This document shows positions 39,096-48,959 of a stretch of DNA of 64,000 nt, piece after piece. Under the pieces are notes generated by a model that saw only the letters and a program-made list of their open reading frames with translations, did not search any database and had not been told where the DNA came from. Source of the DNA: Streptomyces coelicoflavus (GTDB lineage Bacteria; Actinomycetota; Actinomycetes; Streptomycetales; Streptomycetaceae); NCBI RefSeq assembly GCF_003112555.1, contig NZ_BEWB01000018.1, positions 62,001-126,000 of the forward strand, read 5' to 3'. Positions within the stretch are counted from its first letter, which is position 1; each line of letters starts with the position of its first letter. The translations under genes were made by a program, and so were the position numbers.

Positions 39096-41320
39096 GCGCC
39101 ACGCCCGTCCACGGCACCTGGGAGCCCGCGCCCGCCGCCCGCTGGGAGGACGCCTTCCTCAGCGGCAACGGCCACCACGGCGCCCTCGTGCACGGCGACC
39201 CGCACGCCGACCGGGTGATCGTCACCCACCACACCCTCGTCCGTCCGGACGGAGACGACGCCCACCGCCGCCCGCCCAACCTCGCCGCCGAACTCCCCGC
39301 CCTCCAGGACCGCCTGCTGGCCGGAGACCCGACGGCAGCCGAGGACTTCACCGACGGCCGCCCGCTGCAATGGGTACGCCCCTTCCACCCGGCCTTCCAG
39401 CTCCGCCTGAACAGACCGACCCCCGACGGTACGGACGCCCCCTACCGCCGCGCCGTCGACTTCACCACCGGCGAGACGACCGCCACCCGCGCCGGCTGGG
39501 CCAGCCGCGTCTTCGTCTCCCGCGCCGACGACGTGATCGTCCAGCACGTCAGCGACCCGCACCTCACCCTCGACCTGTCCCTCGACCCCCGCCTCCCCGG
39601 CGCCCCCGCCGGACTCGGCATCGGCCACGGCGCCGTCCTCACCCCCGAGGGCGCCCTGCTCACCCTGCGCGCCCGCTACCCCGGCAGCGACCTCGCGTAC
39701 ACCGGCGTCACCCTCGTCGCCGTCACCGGCGGCACCACGAGGCTCACGCCGCCCGGCGTCCTCGTCGAGGGCGCCACCGAGGTGCTGCTGCTGACCCGGG
39801 TGCACCGCCACACCGGCGAGCTGGACACGGTCGCCGAGAGCCGCGCCCTGCGCGACCTGCTGCGCGAAGCCCGGTACGCGGCGCCGCACCTGGCCTCCTA
39901 CGACGCCCTCCTCGCCCGGCACCTGACCCACCACCGCACCGCCTACGAACGCGTCACCCTCGACCTCGCCGCCGACCCCGCCGAACGCGCCCTGCCGGGC
40001 TCCGACCTGCTCACCAGGCCGCACAGCGCGGCCCTCCTCGAACGGCTCTTCGCCGCCGGCCGCTACCACCTGCTGTCGGCGAGCGGCCTGCTCCCGCCCC
40101 GCCTCACCGGCCTGTGGACCGGCGACTGGAACACCGCCTGGTCCGGGGCCTTCACCACCAACGCCAACCTCAACCTCCAGACCGCCTCCGCCGCGGCCGC
40201 CGCCCTGCCCGAGGTCACCGAGGCCCACGCCGCGCTGGTCCACCGGCAACTGCCCGACTGGCGGGACAACGCCCGCGCGATCTTCGGCACCCGGGGCGCG
40301 GTCGCGCCCTCGCACACCGACGGCGAGAGCGGCCACACGTACCACTTCAGCCGCGAGTACCCCCTGCACCTGTGGACCGCGGGCGCCGACTGGCTGCTCA
40401 AGCCGCTCGTCGACCACGACGAGACCTACGGCACGCGCGACCCCCGCACCACCCTCGCACTCTCCGAAGTCGCCGCCTTCTACGAGGACTTCCTCACCCG
40501 CACCGACGACGACGGACACCTGGTCGTCGTCCCGTCCTACTCACCCGAGAACCGCCCCGCGAACGCGAGCTGGGGCACCCTCGACGCGGCCATGGACCTC
40601 TCCGCCGCCCGGCACGCCCTGCTCATCGCCGCCGACCGCCACCCCGACCGCGCCGACCGCCTGCGCGCCCTCGCCGGCCGCCTCCCCGCGCACCGGATCA
40701 ACGCCGACGGCGCCCTCGCGGAGTGGGCGTGGCCCGGGCTGGCGGACACCTACGACCACCGCCACCTCAGCCACCTCTACGGGGTCTGGCCGCTGGAGGA
40801 GATCAACCCGTACGACACCCCCGAGCAGGCCGAGGCCGCCCACCGCGCCCTCGAACTGCGCGGCGCCGAGAACGACTCCGCCCACGGCCACCTCCACCAC
40901 GCCCTCGTCGCGGCCAGGCTCCGTGACGGCGACCGGGTCGCCCACGCGCTCGGCCGGGTCCTCGACGGCGACTACTTCCACGCCTCCCTGATGAGCGCGC
41001 ACTACCCCCACCGCGACGTCTACAACGCGGACGCCGCCCACACCCTGCCCGCCGTGCTCATCGAGATGCTCGTGCAGTCCACCCCCGGCCGGCTGGTCCT
41101 GCTGCCCGCCCTCCCCGCCTCCTGCCGCCAGGGCCAACTCAGGGGCATACGCACCCGGTTCGGCGCCTCGGTCGACCTCGCCTGGACACCGGACGGCACC
41201 GCGACGGCCGTCCTGCGCCCGGACCGCACCCACCGCATCGAACTCCGGACCCCCTCCGGAGCCGAACCGCTCGACCTCGTCGCCGGTCAGGACCGCGTCA
41301 TCACGGTCGAGGCACGGTAG
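39092..41320 (+). CDS. GH95-family glycoside hydrolase (alpha-L-fucosidase/galactosidase type)
   Basis: A 742-residue protein of the GH95 layout: an N-terminal beta domain beginning WEPAPAARWEDAFLSGNGHHGALVHG, a helical linker, an (alpha/alpha)6 barrel with LTGLWTGDWNTAWSGAFTTNANLNLQ and the aromatic/His-rich RHLSHLYGVWPLEEIN, and a C-terminal beta domain. GH95 enzymes are inverting alpha-1,2-L-fucosidases or alpha-L-galactosidases. No signal peptide is seen. With the GH42 enzyme it would trim a fucosylated or related galactoside inside the cell. The ATGA overlap with GH42 fixes the start. Confidence 0.82.
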   Translation: MSATPVHGTWEPAPAARWEDAFLSGNGHHGALVHGDPHADRVIVTHHTLVRPDGDDAHRRPPNLAAELPALQDRLLAGDPTAAEDFTDGRPLQWVRPFHPAFQLRLNRPTPDGTDAPYRRAVDFTTGETTATRAGWASRVFVSRADDVIVQHVSDPHLTLDLSLDPRLPGAPAGLGIGHGAVLTPEGALLTLRARYPGSDLAYTGVTLVAVTGGTTRLTPPGVLVEGATEVLLLTRVHRHTGELDTVAESRALRDLLREARYAAPHLASYDALLARHLTHHRTAYERVTLDLAADPAERALPGSDLLTRPHSAALLERLFAAGRYHLLSASGLLPPRLTGLWTGDWNTAWSGAFTTNANLNLQTASAAAAALPEVTEAHAALVHRQLPDWRDNARAIFGTRGAVAPSHTDGESGHTYHFSREYPLHLWTAGADWLLKPLVDHDETYGTRDPRTTLALSEVAAFYEDFLTRTDDDGHLVVVPSYSPENRPANASWGTLDAAMDLSAARHALLIAADRHPDRADRLRALAGRLPAHRINADGALAEWAWPGLADTYDHRHLSHLYGVWPLEEINPYDTPEQAEAAHRALELRGAENDSAHGHLHHALVAARLRDGDRVAHALGRVLDGDYFHASLMSAHYPHRDVYNADAAHTLPAVLIEMLVQSTPGRLVLLPALPASCRQGQLRGIRTRFGASVDLAWTPDGTATAVLRPDRTHRIELRTPSGAEPLDLVAGQDRVITVEAR

Positions 41321-41331
41321 TACCGGCGCAC

Positions 41332-41388
41332 GCTCCGCCCCCGCTCGGCGTCGGCATCCACGAAGGCGTGACGCGCCAGGGCGGGAGC
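41332..41388. terminator. Possible terminator between GH95 and lacI genes
   Basis: GCTCCGCCC (41332-41340) can pair with GGGCGGGAGC (41379-41388) with one bulged base and a 38-base loop. It lies between the converging GH95 and LacI genes. Confidence 0.4.
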
Positions 41389-41397
41389 CGGGCGACC

Positions 41398-42411
41398 CTA
41401 CGACCGGACGGGCGCCGGACCCGAACTGGCCCGGACGGTCAGCTCCGGTGCGAGCAGCACGACCTCGTCGCTACCGCGCCCGTCGAGCTTGGCCACCAGC
41501 TGCTCCACGGCCCGCCGGCCCATCTCCTGCGCGGGCAGCGCCACCGAGGTGAGCCGCACCGAGGCCTGGGTGGCGACCTGCTCGGGGCAGACCGCGACCA
41601 CCGACACGTCCTCCGGCACCGCCCGCCCCTGCTGGCGCAGCAGGGCGAGCAGCGGTTCCACCGCCGACTCGTTCTGGACGACGAACCCCGTGGTGTCGGG
41701 GCGCTCGTCGAAGACGCGGGCCAGCGTCGCGGCCATCGCGTCGTACCCGCCCTCGCAGGGCCGGTGCAGCAGCCGCAGTCCCAGCTCGCGCGCGCGGGTG
41801 CGCAGGCCGTCGAGGGTGCGCTCGGCGAAACCGGTGTGCCGTTCGTACACGGCGGCGGCCTCACCGATGACGGCGATGTCCCGGTGCCCCAGCTGCGCCA
41901 GATGCTCCACGCACAGCGCGCCGGTCGCCCGGAAGTCCAAGTCGACGCAGGTGAGGCCTTCGGTGCTGGCGGGGAGTCCGATCAGTACGGACGGCTGGTG
42001 GGTGTCGCGGAGGAGGGGGAGCCGCTCGTCGTCGAGTTCGACGTCCATGAGGATCATCGCGTCGGCGAGTCCGCTGCCGGTGACGCGGCGCACCGCGTCG
42101 GGGCCCTCCTCGCCGGTGAGCAGCAGGATGTCGTACCCGTGGGTGCGCGCGCCGGCCGCGACCGCGATGGCGATCTCCATCATCACCGGCACGTACATGT
42201 CGGTGCGCAGCGGGATCATGAGGGCGATGATGTTCGACCTGCTGCTGGCCAGTGCGCGGGCGCCGGCGTTCGGGTGGTAGCCGAGCTTCCGGATGCTCTC
42301 CTCGACCCGCTGCCGGGTGGTGGTGGAGATGGACCGCTTGCCGCTGAGGACATAGCTCACCGTGCTGGCCGAGACTCCGGCGTGCTGGGCGACCTCGGCG
42401 AGGGTGACCAT
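41398..42411 (-). CDS. LacI-family transcriptional repressor of the sugar island
   Basis: A 337-residue LacI/GalR regulator. The N-terminal helix-turn-helix reads VTLAEVAQHAGVSASTVSYVLSG, followed by the hinge NAGARALASSRSNIIALMIP and a periplasmic-binding-protein-like effector domain. It should bind the GAAGCGCTTC palindromes found before its own gene and before the GH3 and transporter genes, released by an island sugar. ATG 42411 is chosen because GGAGAG lies four bases upstream; a TTG at 42423 would start too close to the operator. Homologues of this type repress in the absence of substrate. Confidence 0.92.
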   Translation of the reverse strand: MVTLAEVAQHAGVSASTVSYVLSGKRSISTTTRQRVEESIRKLGYHPNAGARALASSRSNIIALMIPLRTDMYVPVMMEIAIAVAAGARTHGYDILLLTGEEGPDAVRRVTGSGLADAMILMDVELDDERLPLLRDTHQPSVLIGLPASTEGLTCVDLDFRATGALCVEHLAQLGHRDIAVIGEAAAVYERHTGFAERTLDGLRTRARELGLRLLHRPCEGGYDAMAATLARVFDERPDTTGFVVQNESAVEPLLALLRQQGRAVPEDVSVVAVCPEQVATQASVRLTSVALPAQEMGRRAVEQLVAKLDGRGSDEVVLLAPELTVRASSGPAPVRS

Positions 42412-42429
42412 CCAGCTCTCCAAATTGTG

Positions 42430-42442
42430 TGAAGCGCTTCGA
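42430..42442 (-). promoter_or_regulatory. LacI-type operator before lacI (proximal)
   Basis: TGAAGCGCTTCGA differs from the full palindrome by one base (TGTGAAGCGCTTC). It lies 19 bases before the lacI start, fitting autorepression. Confidence 0.75.
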
Positions 42443-42517
42443 CAGCGCGCGGGACAGATAGGGGTGGGCGAGGGTGGTTCGACAGTAGCCGCAGTGAGGA
42501 TGGGTGTCCATAGGCTG

Positions 42518-42531
42518 TCGAAGCGCTTCGA
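42518..42531 (-). promoter_or_regulatory. LacI-type operator before lacI (distal)
   Basis: A perfect TCGAAGCGCTTCGA, extended to GTCGAAGCGCTTCGAC, lies 107 bases before lacI. It is the fourth copy of the motif in the window. Confidence 0.8.
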
Positions 42532-42739
42532 CGGCTTTGTTCGCCGCGATGGCCGACCGCCTTCTCCACCGCTTCCTCAGCCGCGTTCCTCTCTCCCGCT
42601 CTCCCCACGCAGTATCGGCCGAACGGCCGCACGAAGGGTGGCCGGGTCGCCCGGGATCGGGTACATACGAACGGGTAGCACCGACTAGTAACGTACGTCC
42701 GCAAGTTCGCGCAGGACGAATCGCGGCGAGGTGAGCCCC

Positions 42740-44704
42740 ATGTCCGCACCACCCACCCCCTCCTCCCGACCCACCGTCACCGAACGTGAAGCCCGACAGG
42801 TCGCGGAGGCGGCCCGGGAACAGGACTGGCGCAAGCCCAGTTTCGCCAAGGAACTCTTCCTCGGCCGCTTCCGCCTCGACCTCCTCCACCCCCACCCGGT
42901 CCCGGCCGAAGAGGACGTCCAGCGGGGCGAGGAGTTCCTCACCAAACTGCGCGACTTCTGCGAGACGAAGATCGACGGCGCGGTGATCGAGCGCGACGCG
43001 CGGATCCCCGACGACGTGATCACCGGGCTGAAGGAGCTGGGCGCCTTCGGCATGAAGATCGACACCAAGTACGGCGGCCTCGGCCTGACCCAGGTCTACT
43101 ACAACAAGTCCCTCGCCCTGGTCGGCTCCGCGAACCCCGCGATCGGCGCACTGCTCTCCGCCCACCAGTCGATCGGCGTGCCGCAGCCGCTGAAGATGTT
43201 CGGCACCCAGGAGCAGAAGGCCACGTTCCTGCCGCGCTGCGCCCGCACCGACATCTCGGCCTTCCTGCTGACCGAGCCGGACGTCGGCTCCGACCCGGCC
43301 CGGCTGGCCACCACCGCCGTCCGGGACGGCGACGACTACGTCCTCGACGGTGTGAAGCTGTGGACCACCAACGGCGTCGTCGCCGACCTGCTCGTGGTCA
43401 TGGCCCGCGTCCCGAAGCCCGAGGGCGGCAAGGACGCGGCGGGCGGCAAGGGGGGCATCACCGCGTTCGTGGTCGAGGCCGCCTCCGAGGGCGTCACGGT
43501 GGAGAACCGCAACGCCTTCATGGGCCTGCGCGGCCTGGAGAACGGCGTCACCCGCTTCCACCGGGTCCGCGTCCCGGCGGCGAACCGCATCGGCCCCGAG
43601 GGTGCGGGCCTGAAGATCGCCCTGACCACCCTCAACACCGGCCGCCTCTCCCTCCCCGCGATGTGCGTCGGGGCCGGCAAGTGGTGCCTGAAGATCGCCC
43701 GCGAGTGGTCGGCGGTGCGCGAGCAGTGGGGCAAGCCGGTCGCGCTGCACGAGGCGGTCGGCTCCAAGATCTCCTTCATCGCGGCGACCACCTTCGCCCT
43801 CGAAGCCGTCCTGGACCTCTCCTCCCAGATGGCCGACGAGGACCGCAACGACATCCGCATCGAGGCCGCCCTCGCCAAGCTCTACGGCTCCGAGATGGCC
43901 TGCCTGATGGCCGACGAACTGGTCCAGATCCGCGGCGGCCGGGGCTTCGAGACCGCGGCCTCACTCGAAGCCCGCGGCGAGCGCGCGGTCCCCGCCGAGC
44001 AACTCCTGCGGGACCTGCGCATCAACCGCATCTTCGAGGGTTCCACCGAGATCATGCACCTGCTGATCGCGCGCGAGGCGGTCGACGCCCACCTCTCGGT
44101 CGCCGGCGACCTGATCGACCCCGACAAGACCCTCTCCGACAAGGCGCGGGCGGGCGCGCAGGCCGGCGTCTTCTACGCCAAGTGGCTGCCGAAACTCGTC
44201 GCGGGTCCCGGCCAACTCCCGCGCTCGTACGCCGACTTCCACCCCTCCGGTCACCCCGACCTCTCCGGTCACCTGCGTTACGTCGAACGCACCGCCCGCA
44301 AGCTAGCCCGCTCCACCTTCTACGCCATGTCGCGCTGGCAGGGCCGGATGGAGACCAAGCAGGGCTTCCTGGGCCGGATCGTCGACATCGGCGCGGAGCT
44401 GTTCGCGATGAGCGCCGCCTGCGTCCGCGCCGAGCACCTGCGCACCAAGGGCGAGCACGGCCGCGAGGCCTACCAGCTCGCCGACGCCTTCTGCCGCCAG
44501 TCCCGCATCCGCGTCGAGGAACTCTTCGGCCGCCTGTGGAGCAACACCGACGACCTCGACCGCAAGGTCGTCAAGGGCGTGCTGGGCGGCGCGTACGAGT
44601 GGCTGGAACAGGGCGTCGTCGACCCGTCGGGCGACGGGCCGTGGATCGCGGAGGCGGCCCCGGGCCCGTCCGGCCGGGAGAACGTCCGCCGCGCCATCGG
44701 CTGA
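42740..44704 (+). CDS. Large acyl-CoA dehydrogenase with C-terminal extension
   Basis: A 654-residue FAD-dependent acyl-CoA dehydrogenase that would introduce a 2,3-double bond in an acyl-CoA thioester. The N-terminal and middle domains carry YGGLGLTQVYYNKSLAL, LTEPDVGSDPARLATTA and WTTNG. The C-terminal helical domain has VQIRGGRGFE and RINRIFEGSTEIMHLLIAREA. About 200 extra residues follow, as in the large VLCAD/ACAD9-type enzymes. It has no beta-oxidation neighbours here. ATG 42740 is chosen because GAGGTG lies just upstream. The acyl chain length is not predictable. Confidence 0.88.
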   Translation: MSAPPTPSSRPTVTEREARQVAEAAREQDWRKPSFAKELFLGRFRLDLLHPHPVPAEEDVQRGEEFLTKLRDFCETKIDGAVIERDARIPDDVITGLKELGAFGMKIDTKYGGLGLTQVYYNKSLALVGSANPAIGALLSAHQSIGVPQPLKMFGTQEQKATFLPRCARTDISAFLLTEPDVGSDPARLATTAVRDGDDYVLDGVKLWTTNGVVADLLVVMARVPKPEGGKDAAGGKGGITAFVVEAASEGVTVENRNAFMGLRGLENGVTRFHRVRVPAANRIGPEGAGLKIALTTLNTGRLSLPAMCVGAGKWCLKIAREWSAVREQWGKPVALHEAVGSKISFIAATTFALEAVLDLSSQMADEDRNDIRIEAALAKLYGSEMACLMADELVQIRGGRGFETAASLEARGERAVPAEQLLRDLRINRIFEGSTEIMHLLIAREAVDAHLSVAGDLIDPDKTLSDKARAGAQAGVFYAKWLPKLVAGPGQLPRSYADFHPSGHPDLSGHLRYVERTARKLARSTFYAMSRWQGRMETKQGFLGRIVDIGAELFAMSAACVRAEHLRTKGEHGREAYQLADAFCRQSRIRVEELFGRLWSNTDDLDRKVVKGVLGGAYEWLEQGVVDPSGDGPWIAEAAPGPSGRENVRRAIG

Positions 44705-44735
44705 CCCGGGGCCCCGCCCCGAAGGCAGGACCGGA

Positions 44736-44768
44736 GCAGGCCCCCGGCGACTCGCGTCGGGCGCCTGC
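44736..44768 (+). terminator. Hairpin after the acyl-CoA dehydrogenase gene
   Basis: GCAGGC (44736-44741) pairs with GCCTGC (44763-44768), and CCCG with CGGG inside after one mismatch. It begins 32 bases after the stop. Confidence 0.5.
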
Positions 44769-44892
44769 CGCACCGGACCGTCCCGGCGGGAGGGGCGCGG
44801 CCGACCGGCCCGGCCACCCCTCGTACGGCCCGCGACACCCGGCCGAGGGACGCGCTGTCCTCCCGGAGGGCCGTTGCGGACACAATGGGGGG

Positions 44893-46149
44893 ATGAGCGA
44901 CAGTCCAGCCCCACTCGCCGACCCCCACCTCGTCTACGACCCGGTGGCGGGCGACGGCCCGAAGGACGTGGTGGTCCTCGGGTCCACCGGGTCGATCGGG
45001 ACCCAGGCCATCGACCTCGTGCTGCGCAACCCGGACCGCTTCCGGGTCACCGCCCTGTCCGCCAACGGCAGCCGGGTCGCCCTCCTCGCCGAGCAGGCGT
45101 ACCGGCTGAGGGCGCGGACCGTCGCCGTCGCCCGCGAGGACGTCGTACCGGCGCTGCGGGAGGCGCTCACCGCCCAGTACGGGACGGGCGAGCCGCTCCC
45201 CGAGATCCTCGCCGGACCGGACGCGGCCACCCAGCTCGCCGCCTCCGACTGCCACACCGTGCTCAACGGCATCACCGGCTCCATCGGACTCGCGCCGACC
45301 CTCGCCGCCCTGGAGGCGGGCCGCACCCTCGCGCTGGCCAACAAGGAGTCGCTCATCGTCGGCGGCCCGCTGGTCAAGGCGCTGGCCAAGCCGGGCCAGA
45401 TCATCCCGGTCGACTCCGAGCACGCCGCCCTCTTCCAGGCGCTGGCCGCCGGCACCCGCGCCGACGTGCGCAAGCTGGTCGTCACTGCCTCCGGCGGCCC
45501 GTTCCGGGGCCGTACCAGGGACCAGCTGGCGGCCGTCACCGTCGAGGACGCGCTCGCCCACCCCACCTGGGCCATGGGCCCGGTGATCACGATCAACTCC
45601 GCGACCCTGGTCAACAAGGGCCTGGAGGTGATCGAGGCCCACCTGCTCTACGACATTCCCTTCGACCGCATTGAGGTGGTCGTGCACCCGCAGTCGTATG
45701 TCCACTCGATGGTTGAGTACACGGACGGATCGACCCTGGCCCACGCCACGCCCCCCGACATGGGCGGGCCCATCGCCGTGGGCCTCGGCTGGCCCGAACG
45801 CGTCCCCGACGCCGCGCCCGCCTTCGACTGGAGCAAGGCCTCGACCTGGGAGTTCTTCCCGCTCGACAACGAGGCCTTCCCCTCCGTCGACCTGGCCCGG
45901 CACGTCGGACAGCTCGCGGGCACGGCCCCGGCGGTGTTCAATGCCGCCAACGAGGAGTGTGTCGAGGCGTTCCGCTCCGGCGCACTGCCGTTTCTCGGGA
46001 TCATGGAGACCGTCACGCGGGTGGTCGAGGAGCACGGCACCCCCCGTACGGGAACCTCGCTCACCGTCGCGGACGTCCTCGAAGCGGAGACCTGGGCACG
46101 CGCCCGGGCCCGGCAACTGGCGGCACAGACGGCGGAGGCCCGTGCATGA
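44893..46149 (+). CDS. dxr: 1-deoxy-D-xylulose-5-phosphate reductoisomerase
   Basis: A 418-residue enzyme of the MEP isoprenoid pathway that converts DXP to MEP with NADPH. The NADPH site is [15 protein letters not shown], followed by [11 protein letters not shown], the metal/substrate block [12 protein letters not shown] and TASGGPFRG, with the flexible-loop [19 protein letters not shown] 44893 follows a run of G with no normal spacing for a Shine-Dalgarno sequence; CACAAT at 44881-44886 could be a -10 box of a leaderless transcript. The gene is coupled to rseP by an ATGA overlap. Confidence 0.95.
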   Translation: MSDSPAPLADPHLVYDPVAGDGPKDVVVLGSTGSIGTQAIDLVLRNPDRFRVTALSANGSRVALLAEQAYRLRARTVAVAREDVVPALREALTAQYGTGEPLPEILAGPDAATQLAASDCHTVLNGITGSIGLAPTLAALEAGRTLALANKESLIVGGPLVKALAKPGQIIPVDSEHAALFQALAAGTRADVRKLVVTASGGPFRGRTRDQLAAVTVEDALAHPTWAMGPVITINSATLVNKGLEVIEAHLLYDIPFDRIEVVVHPQSYVHSMVEYTDGSTLAHATPPDMGGPIAVGLGWPERVPDAAPAFDWSKASTWEFFPLDNEAFPSVDLARHVGQLAGTAPAVFNAANEECVEAFRSGALPFLGIMETVTRVVEEHGTPRTGTSLTVADVLEAETWARARARQLAAQTAEARA

Positions 46150-47450
46150 CGACCCTGATGTTCATCCTCGGCATAGTCCTCTTCGCCGTCGGCCTGCTCT
46201 TCTCCATCGCCTGGCACGAGCTGGGCCACCTGTCCACGGCCAAGATGTTCGGCATCCGGGTGCCGCAGTACATGGTGGGCTTCGGACCGACGCTCTTCTC
46301 CAGGAAGAAGGGCGACACCGAGTACGGGGTCAAGGCCATCCCGTTCGGCGGCTACATCCGCATGATCGGCATGTTCCCGCCCGGCCCCGACGGCCGCATG
46401 GAGGCACGCTCCACCTCGCCCTGGCGCGGGATGATAGAGGACGCCCGGTCGGCCGCCTTCGAGGAACTGCAGCCCGGTGACGAGAAGCGCCTCTTCTACA
46501 CGCGCAAGCCGTGGAAGCGCGTCATCGTCATGTTCGCCGGCCCGTTCATGAACCTGATCCTCGCCGTGGTGCTCTTCCTCACGGTGCTGATGGGCTTCGG
46601 CATCTCGCAGCAGACCACCACCGTCAGCTCGGTCTCCCAGTGCGTCATCTCGCAGAGCGAGAACCGCGACGACTGCACCAAGGCCGACCCGGCCTCCCCG
46701 GCCGCGGCGGCGGGCCTCAGGGCCGGCGACAAGATCCTCGCCTTCGACGGCGTACGGACCGACGACTGGGACAGGCTGTCCGACCTGATCCGCGCCAACC
46801 CCGGCGAGGACGTACCGGTCGTCGTCGAGCGCAAGGGCGAGGAGATCACCCTCCACGCGACCATCGCCACCAACAAGGTCGCCAAGAAGGACTCCAACGG
46901 TCAGATCGTCCAGGGCGAGTACGTCACCGCGGGCTTCCTCGGCTTCAGCTCCGCCACCGGCGTGGTGAAACAGGACTTCGGCCAGTCCGTGACCTGGATG
47001 GGCGACCGGATCGGCGACGCCGTCGACAACCTCGCCGCCCTGCCCGCCAAGATCCCCGCCCTGTGGGACGCGGCCTTCGGCGACGGGCCCCGCGAGGCCG
47101 ACTCCCCGATGGGCGTCGTCGGCGCGGCCCGCGTCGGCGGCGAGATCGCCACCCTCGACATCCCGCCCACCCAGCAGCTCGCCATGTTCGTGATGCTGGT
47201 GGCCGGCTTCAACCTCTCCCTGTTCCTCTTCAACATGCTCCCGCTGCTGCCGCTCGACGGCGGCCACATCGCGGGCGCCCTGTGGGAGTCGCTGCGCCGC
47301 GGCGCAGCGAAGGTGCTGCGCAGGCCCGACCCTGGGCCCTTCGACGTGGCGAAGCTGATGCCGGTGGCCTACGTGGTGGCGGGCGTCTTCGTCTGCTTCA
47401 CGCTGCTCGTGCTGGTGGCGGACGTCGTCAACCCGGTGCGCATCACCTGA
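46146..47450 (+). CDS. rseP: RseP-type site-2 zinc metalloprotease
   Basis: A 434-residue intramembrane protease of the M50 family. The zinc motif HELGH spans residues 24-28 in the first transmembrane segment, and the third zinc ligand is in the [10 protein letters not shown] block near the end. A PDZ domain lies between (about 190-280), with [22 protein letters not shown]. Relatives cut anti-sigma factors within the membrane. The order dxr-rseP-ispG is common in actinobacteria. The gene overlaps dxr by four bases and is followed by a terminator. Confidence 0.93.
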   Translation: MTTLMFILGIVLFAVGLLFSIAWHELGHLSTAKMFGIRVPQYMVGFGPTLFSRKKGDTEYGVKAIPFGGYIRMIGMFPPGPDGRMEARSTSPWRGMIEDARSAAFEELQPGDEKRLFYTRKPWKRVIVMFAGPFMNLILAVVLFLTVLMGFGISQQTTTVSSVSQCVISQSENRDDCTKADPASPAAAAGLRAGDKILAFDGVRTDDWDRLSDLIRANPGEDVPVVVERKGEEITLHATIATNKVAKKDSNGQIVQGEYVTAGFLGFSSATGVVKQDFGQSVTWMGDRIGDAVDNLAALPAKIPALWDAAFGDGPREADSPMGVVGAARVGGEIATLDIPPTQQLAMFVMLVAGFNLSLFLFNMLPLLPLDGGHIAGALWESLRRGAAKVLRRPDPGPFDVAKLMPVAYVVAGVFVCFTLLVLVADVVNPVRIT

Positions 47451-47515
47451 CGCCCGGACGGCCACCGCGCGCGGGACCGATCACCCGATGCGGTGACCGT
47501 CCGACGATCCGACGA

Positions 47516-47556
47516 GAAGCCCGATCCGGAGAGCATGTCCCTCCGGGCCGGGCTTC
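47516..47556 (+). terminator. Terminator after rseP
   Basis: GAAGCCCG (47516-47523) pairs with CGGGCTTC (47549-47556), and CCGGAG with CTCCGG inside. It lies 65 bases after the rseP stop. Confidence 0.75.
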
Positions 47557-47704
47557 AGTCGCCTCACCCGGCAGATGGACGCCAAAGGGTGCATCTCCCG
47601 TACGCCGCGTGCCCGGCGTTCATGTCGGTGCCGTAATCTCGAAGGCCGGAGCCCGCCGCTGAACGGGACCGGACCTTGATCCACGACTTGGGGTTGCACA
47701 GCAG

Positions 47705-48862
47705 ATGACTGCGATTTCTCTCGGCATGCCGGACGTTCCGACCAGGCTCGCGGAGCGCCGCAAGAGCCGGCAGATCCAGGTCGGGCCCGTGGCGGTGGGC
47801 GGCGACGCCCCCGTGTCGGTCCAGTCCATGACCACGACCCGCACCTCCGACATCGGCGCCACCCTCCAGCAGATCGCCGAGCTGACGGCGTCCGGCTGCC
47901 AGATCGTCCGCGTGGCCTGCCCCACCCAGGACGACGCCGACGCGCTGCCCGTCATCGCGAAGAAGTCGCAGATCCCGGTGATCGCGGACATCCACTTCCA
48001 GCCCAAGTACGTCTTCGCCGCGATCGAGGCCGGCTGCGCCGCGGTCCGGGTGAACCCGGGCAACATCAAGCAGTTCGACGACAAGGTCAAGGAGATCGCC
48101 AAGGCGGCCAAGGACCACGGCACGCCCATCCGCATCGGCGTGAACGCGGGCTCCCTCGACCGCCGCCTGCTCCAGAAGTACGGCAAGGCGACCCCCGAGG
48201 CCCTGGCCGAGTCCGCCCTGTGGGAAGCCTCGCTCTTCGAGGAGCACGACTTCCGCGACATCAAGATCTCGGTCAAGCACAACGACCCGGTCGTCATGGT
48301 CGAGGCCTACCGCCAGCTCGCCGCCCAGTGCGACTACCCGCTGCACCTCGGCGTCACCGAGGCGGGCCCGGCCTTCCAGGGCACCATCAAGTCGGCGGTC
48401 GCCTTCGGCGCACTGCTCTCCCAGGGCATCGGCGACACCATCCGGGTCTCCCTCTCCGCCCCGCCGGTCGAGGAGATCAAGGTCGGCATCCAGATCCTGG
48501 AGTCGCTGAACCTGCGCCAGCGCGGCCTGGAGATCGTCTCCTGCCCGTCCTGCGGCCGCGCCCAGGTCGACGTGTACAAGCTGGCCGAGGAGGTCACCGC
48601 CGGCCTGGAGGGCATGGAGGTCCCCCTCCGCGTCGCCGTCATGGGCTGCGTCGTCAACGGTCCCGGCGAGGCCCGCGAGGCCGACCTCGGCGTCGCCTCC
48701 GGCAACGGCAAGGGCCAGATCTTCGTCAAGGGCGAGGTCATCAAGACCGTCCCCGAGTCCAAGATCGTGGAGACCCTCATCGACGAGGCCATGAAGATCG
48801 CCGAGCAGATGGAGAAGGACGGCGTGATCTCCGGCGAGCCCTCGGTCTCCGTCGCGGGCTGA
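47705..48862 (+). CDS. ispG: 4-hydroxy-3-methylbut-2-enyl-diphosphate synthase
   Basis: A 385-residue iron-sulfur enzyme of the MEP pathway (GcpE), which makes HMBPP from methylerythritol cyclodiphosphate. The N-terminal TIM-barrel has [12 protein letters not shown] and [13 protein letters not shown], and the C-terminal cluster domain has SCPSCGRAQ and [12 protein letters not shown], which supply the [4Fe-4S] cysteines. A TAATCT at about 47634 may be a -10 box, so ispG probably has its own promoter behind the rseP terminator. A 13-bp terminator follows. Confidence 0.95.
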   Translation: MTAISLGMPDVPTRLAERRKSRQIQVGPVAVGGDAPVSVQSMTTTRTSDIGATLQQIAELTASGCQIVRVACPTQDDADALPVIAKKSQIPVIADIHFQPKYVFAAIEAGCAAVRVNPGNIKQFDDKVKEIAKAAKDHGTPIRIGVNAGSLDRRLLQKYGKATPEALAESALWEASLFEEHDFRDIKISVKHNDPVVMVEAYRQLAAQCDYPLHLGVTEAGPAFQGTIKSAVAFGALLSQGIGDTIRVSLSAPPVEEIKVGIQILESLNLRQRGLEIVSCPSCGRAQVDVYKLAEEVTAGLEGMEVPLRVAVMGCVVNGPGEAREADLGVASGNGKGQIFVKGEVIKTVPESKIVETLIDEAMKIAEQMEKDGVISGEPSVSVAG

Positions 48863-48874
48863 TCCGCCCGATCC

Positions 48875-48903
48875 TGCCGCGTCGCCCTGGGGGCGGCGCG
48901 GCA
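48875..48903 (+). terminator. Terminator after ispG
   Basis: TGCCGCGTCGCCC and GGGCGGCGCGGCA form a continuous 13-bp stem (one G-U pair) around a TGG loop, 12 bases after the stop. Confidence 0.85.
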
Positions 48904-48959
48904 TATGCACGACAGGTACAGTGCGGAGACCAGCTGATCTCAGGGTGAGGCCGCCGCAC

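Larger units (their letters stand above)
42412..42739. other. Intergenic region with two lacI operators (328 bp)
   Basis: The gap between divergent lacI and the acyl-CoA dehydrogenase gene contains two copies of the island palindrome at its lacI side and no convincing gene. Promoter boxes were not clear. Confidence 0.6.

Noticed and set aside
37190-41320. Fusion of GH42 and GH95 genes
   Set aside because: The upstream part is in a different frame from the GH42 protein; an ATGA overlap at 39092 gives a clean separate start.
41398-42423. lacI start at TTG 42423
   Set aside because: It lacks a ribosome-binding site and is only seven bases from the operator; ATG 42411 has GGAGAG upstream.
43360-46149. 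Fusion of acyl-CoA dehydrogenase and dxr
   Set aside because: The first part is a shadow frame; dxr family sequence begins only at 44893.
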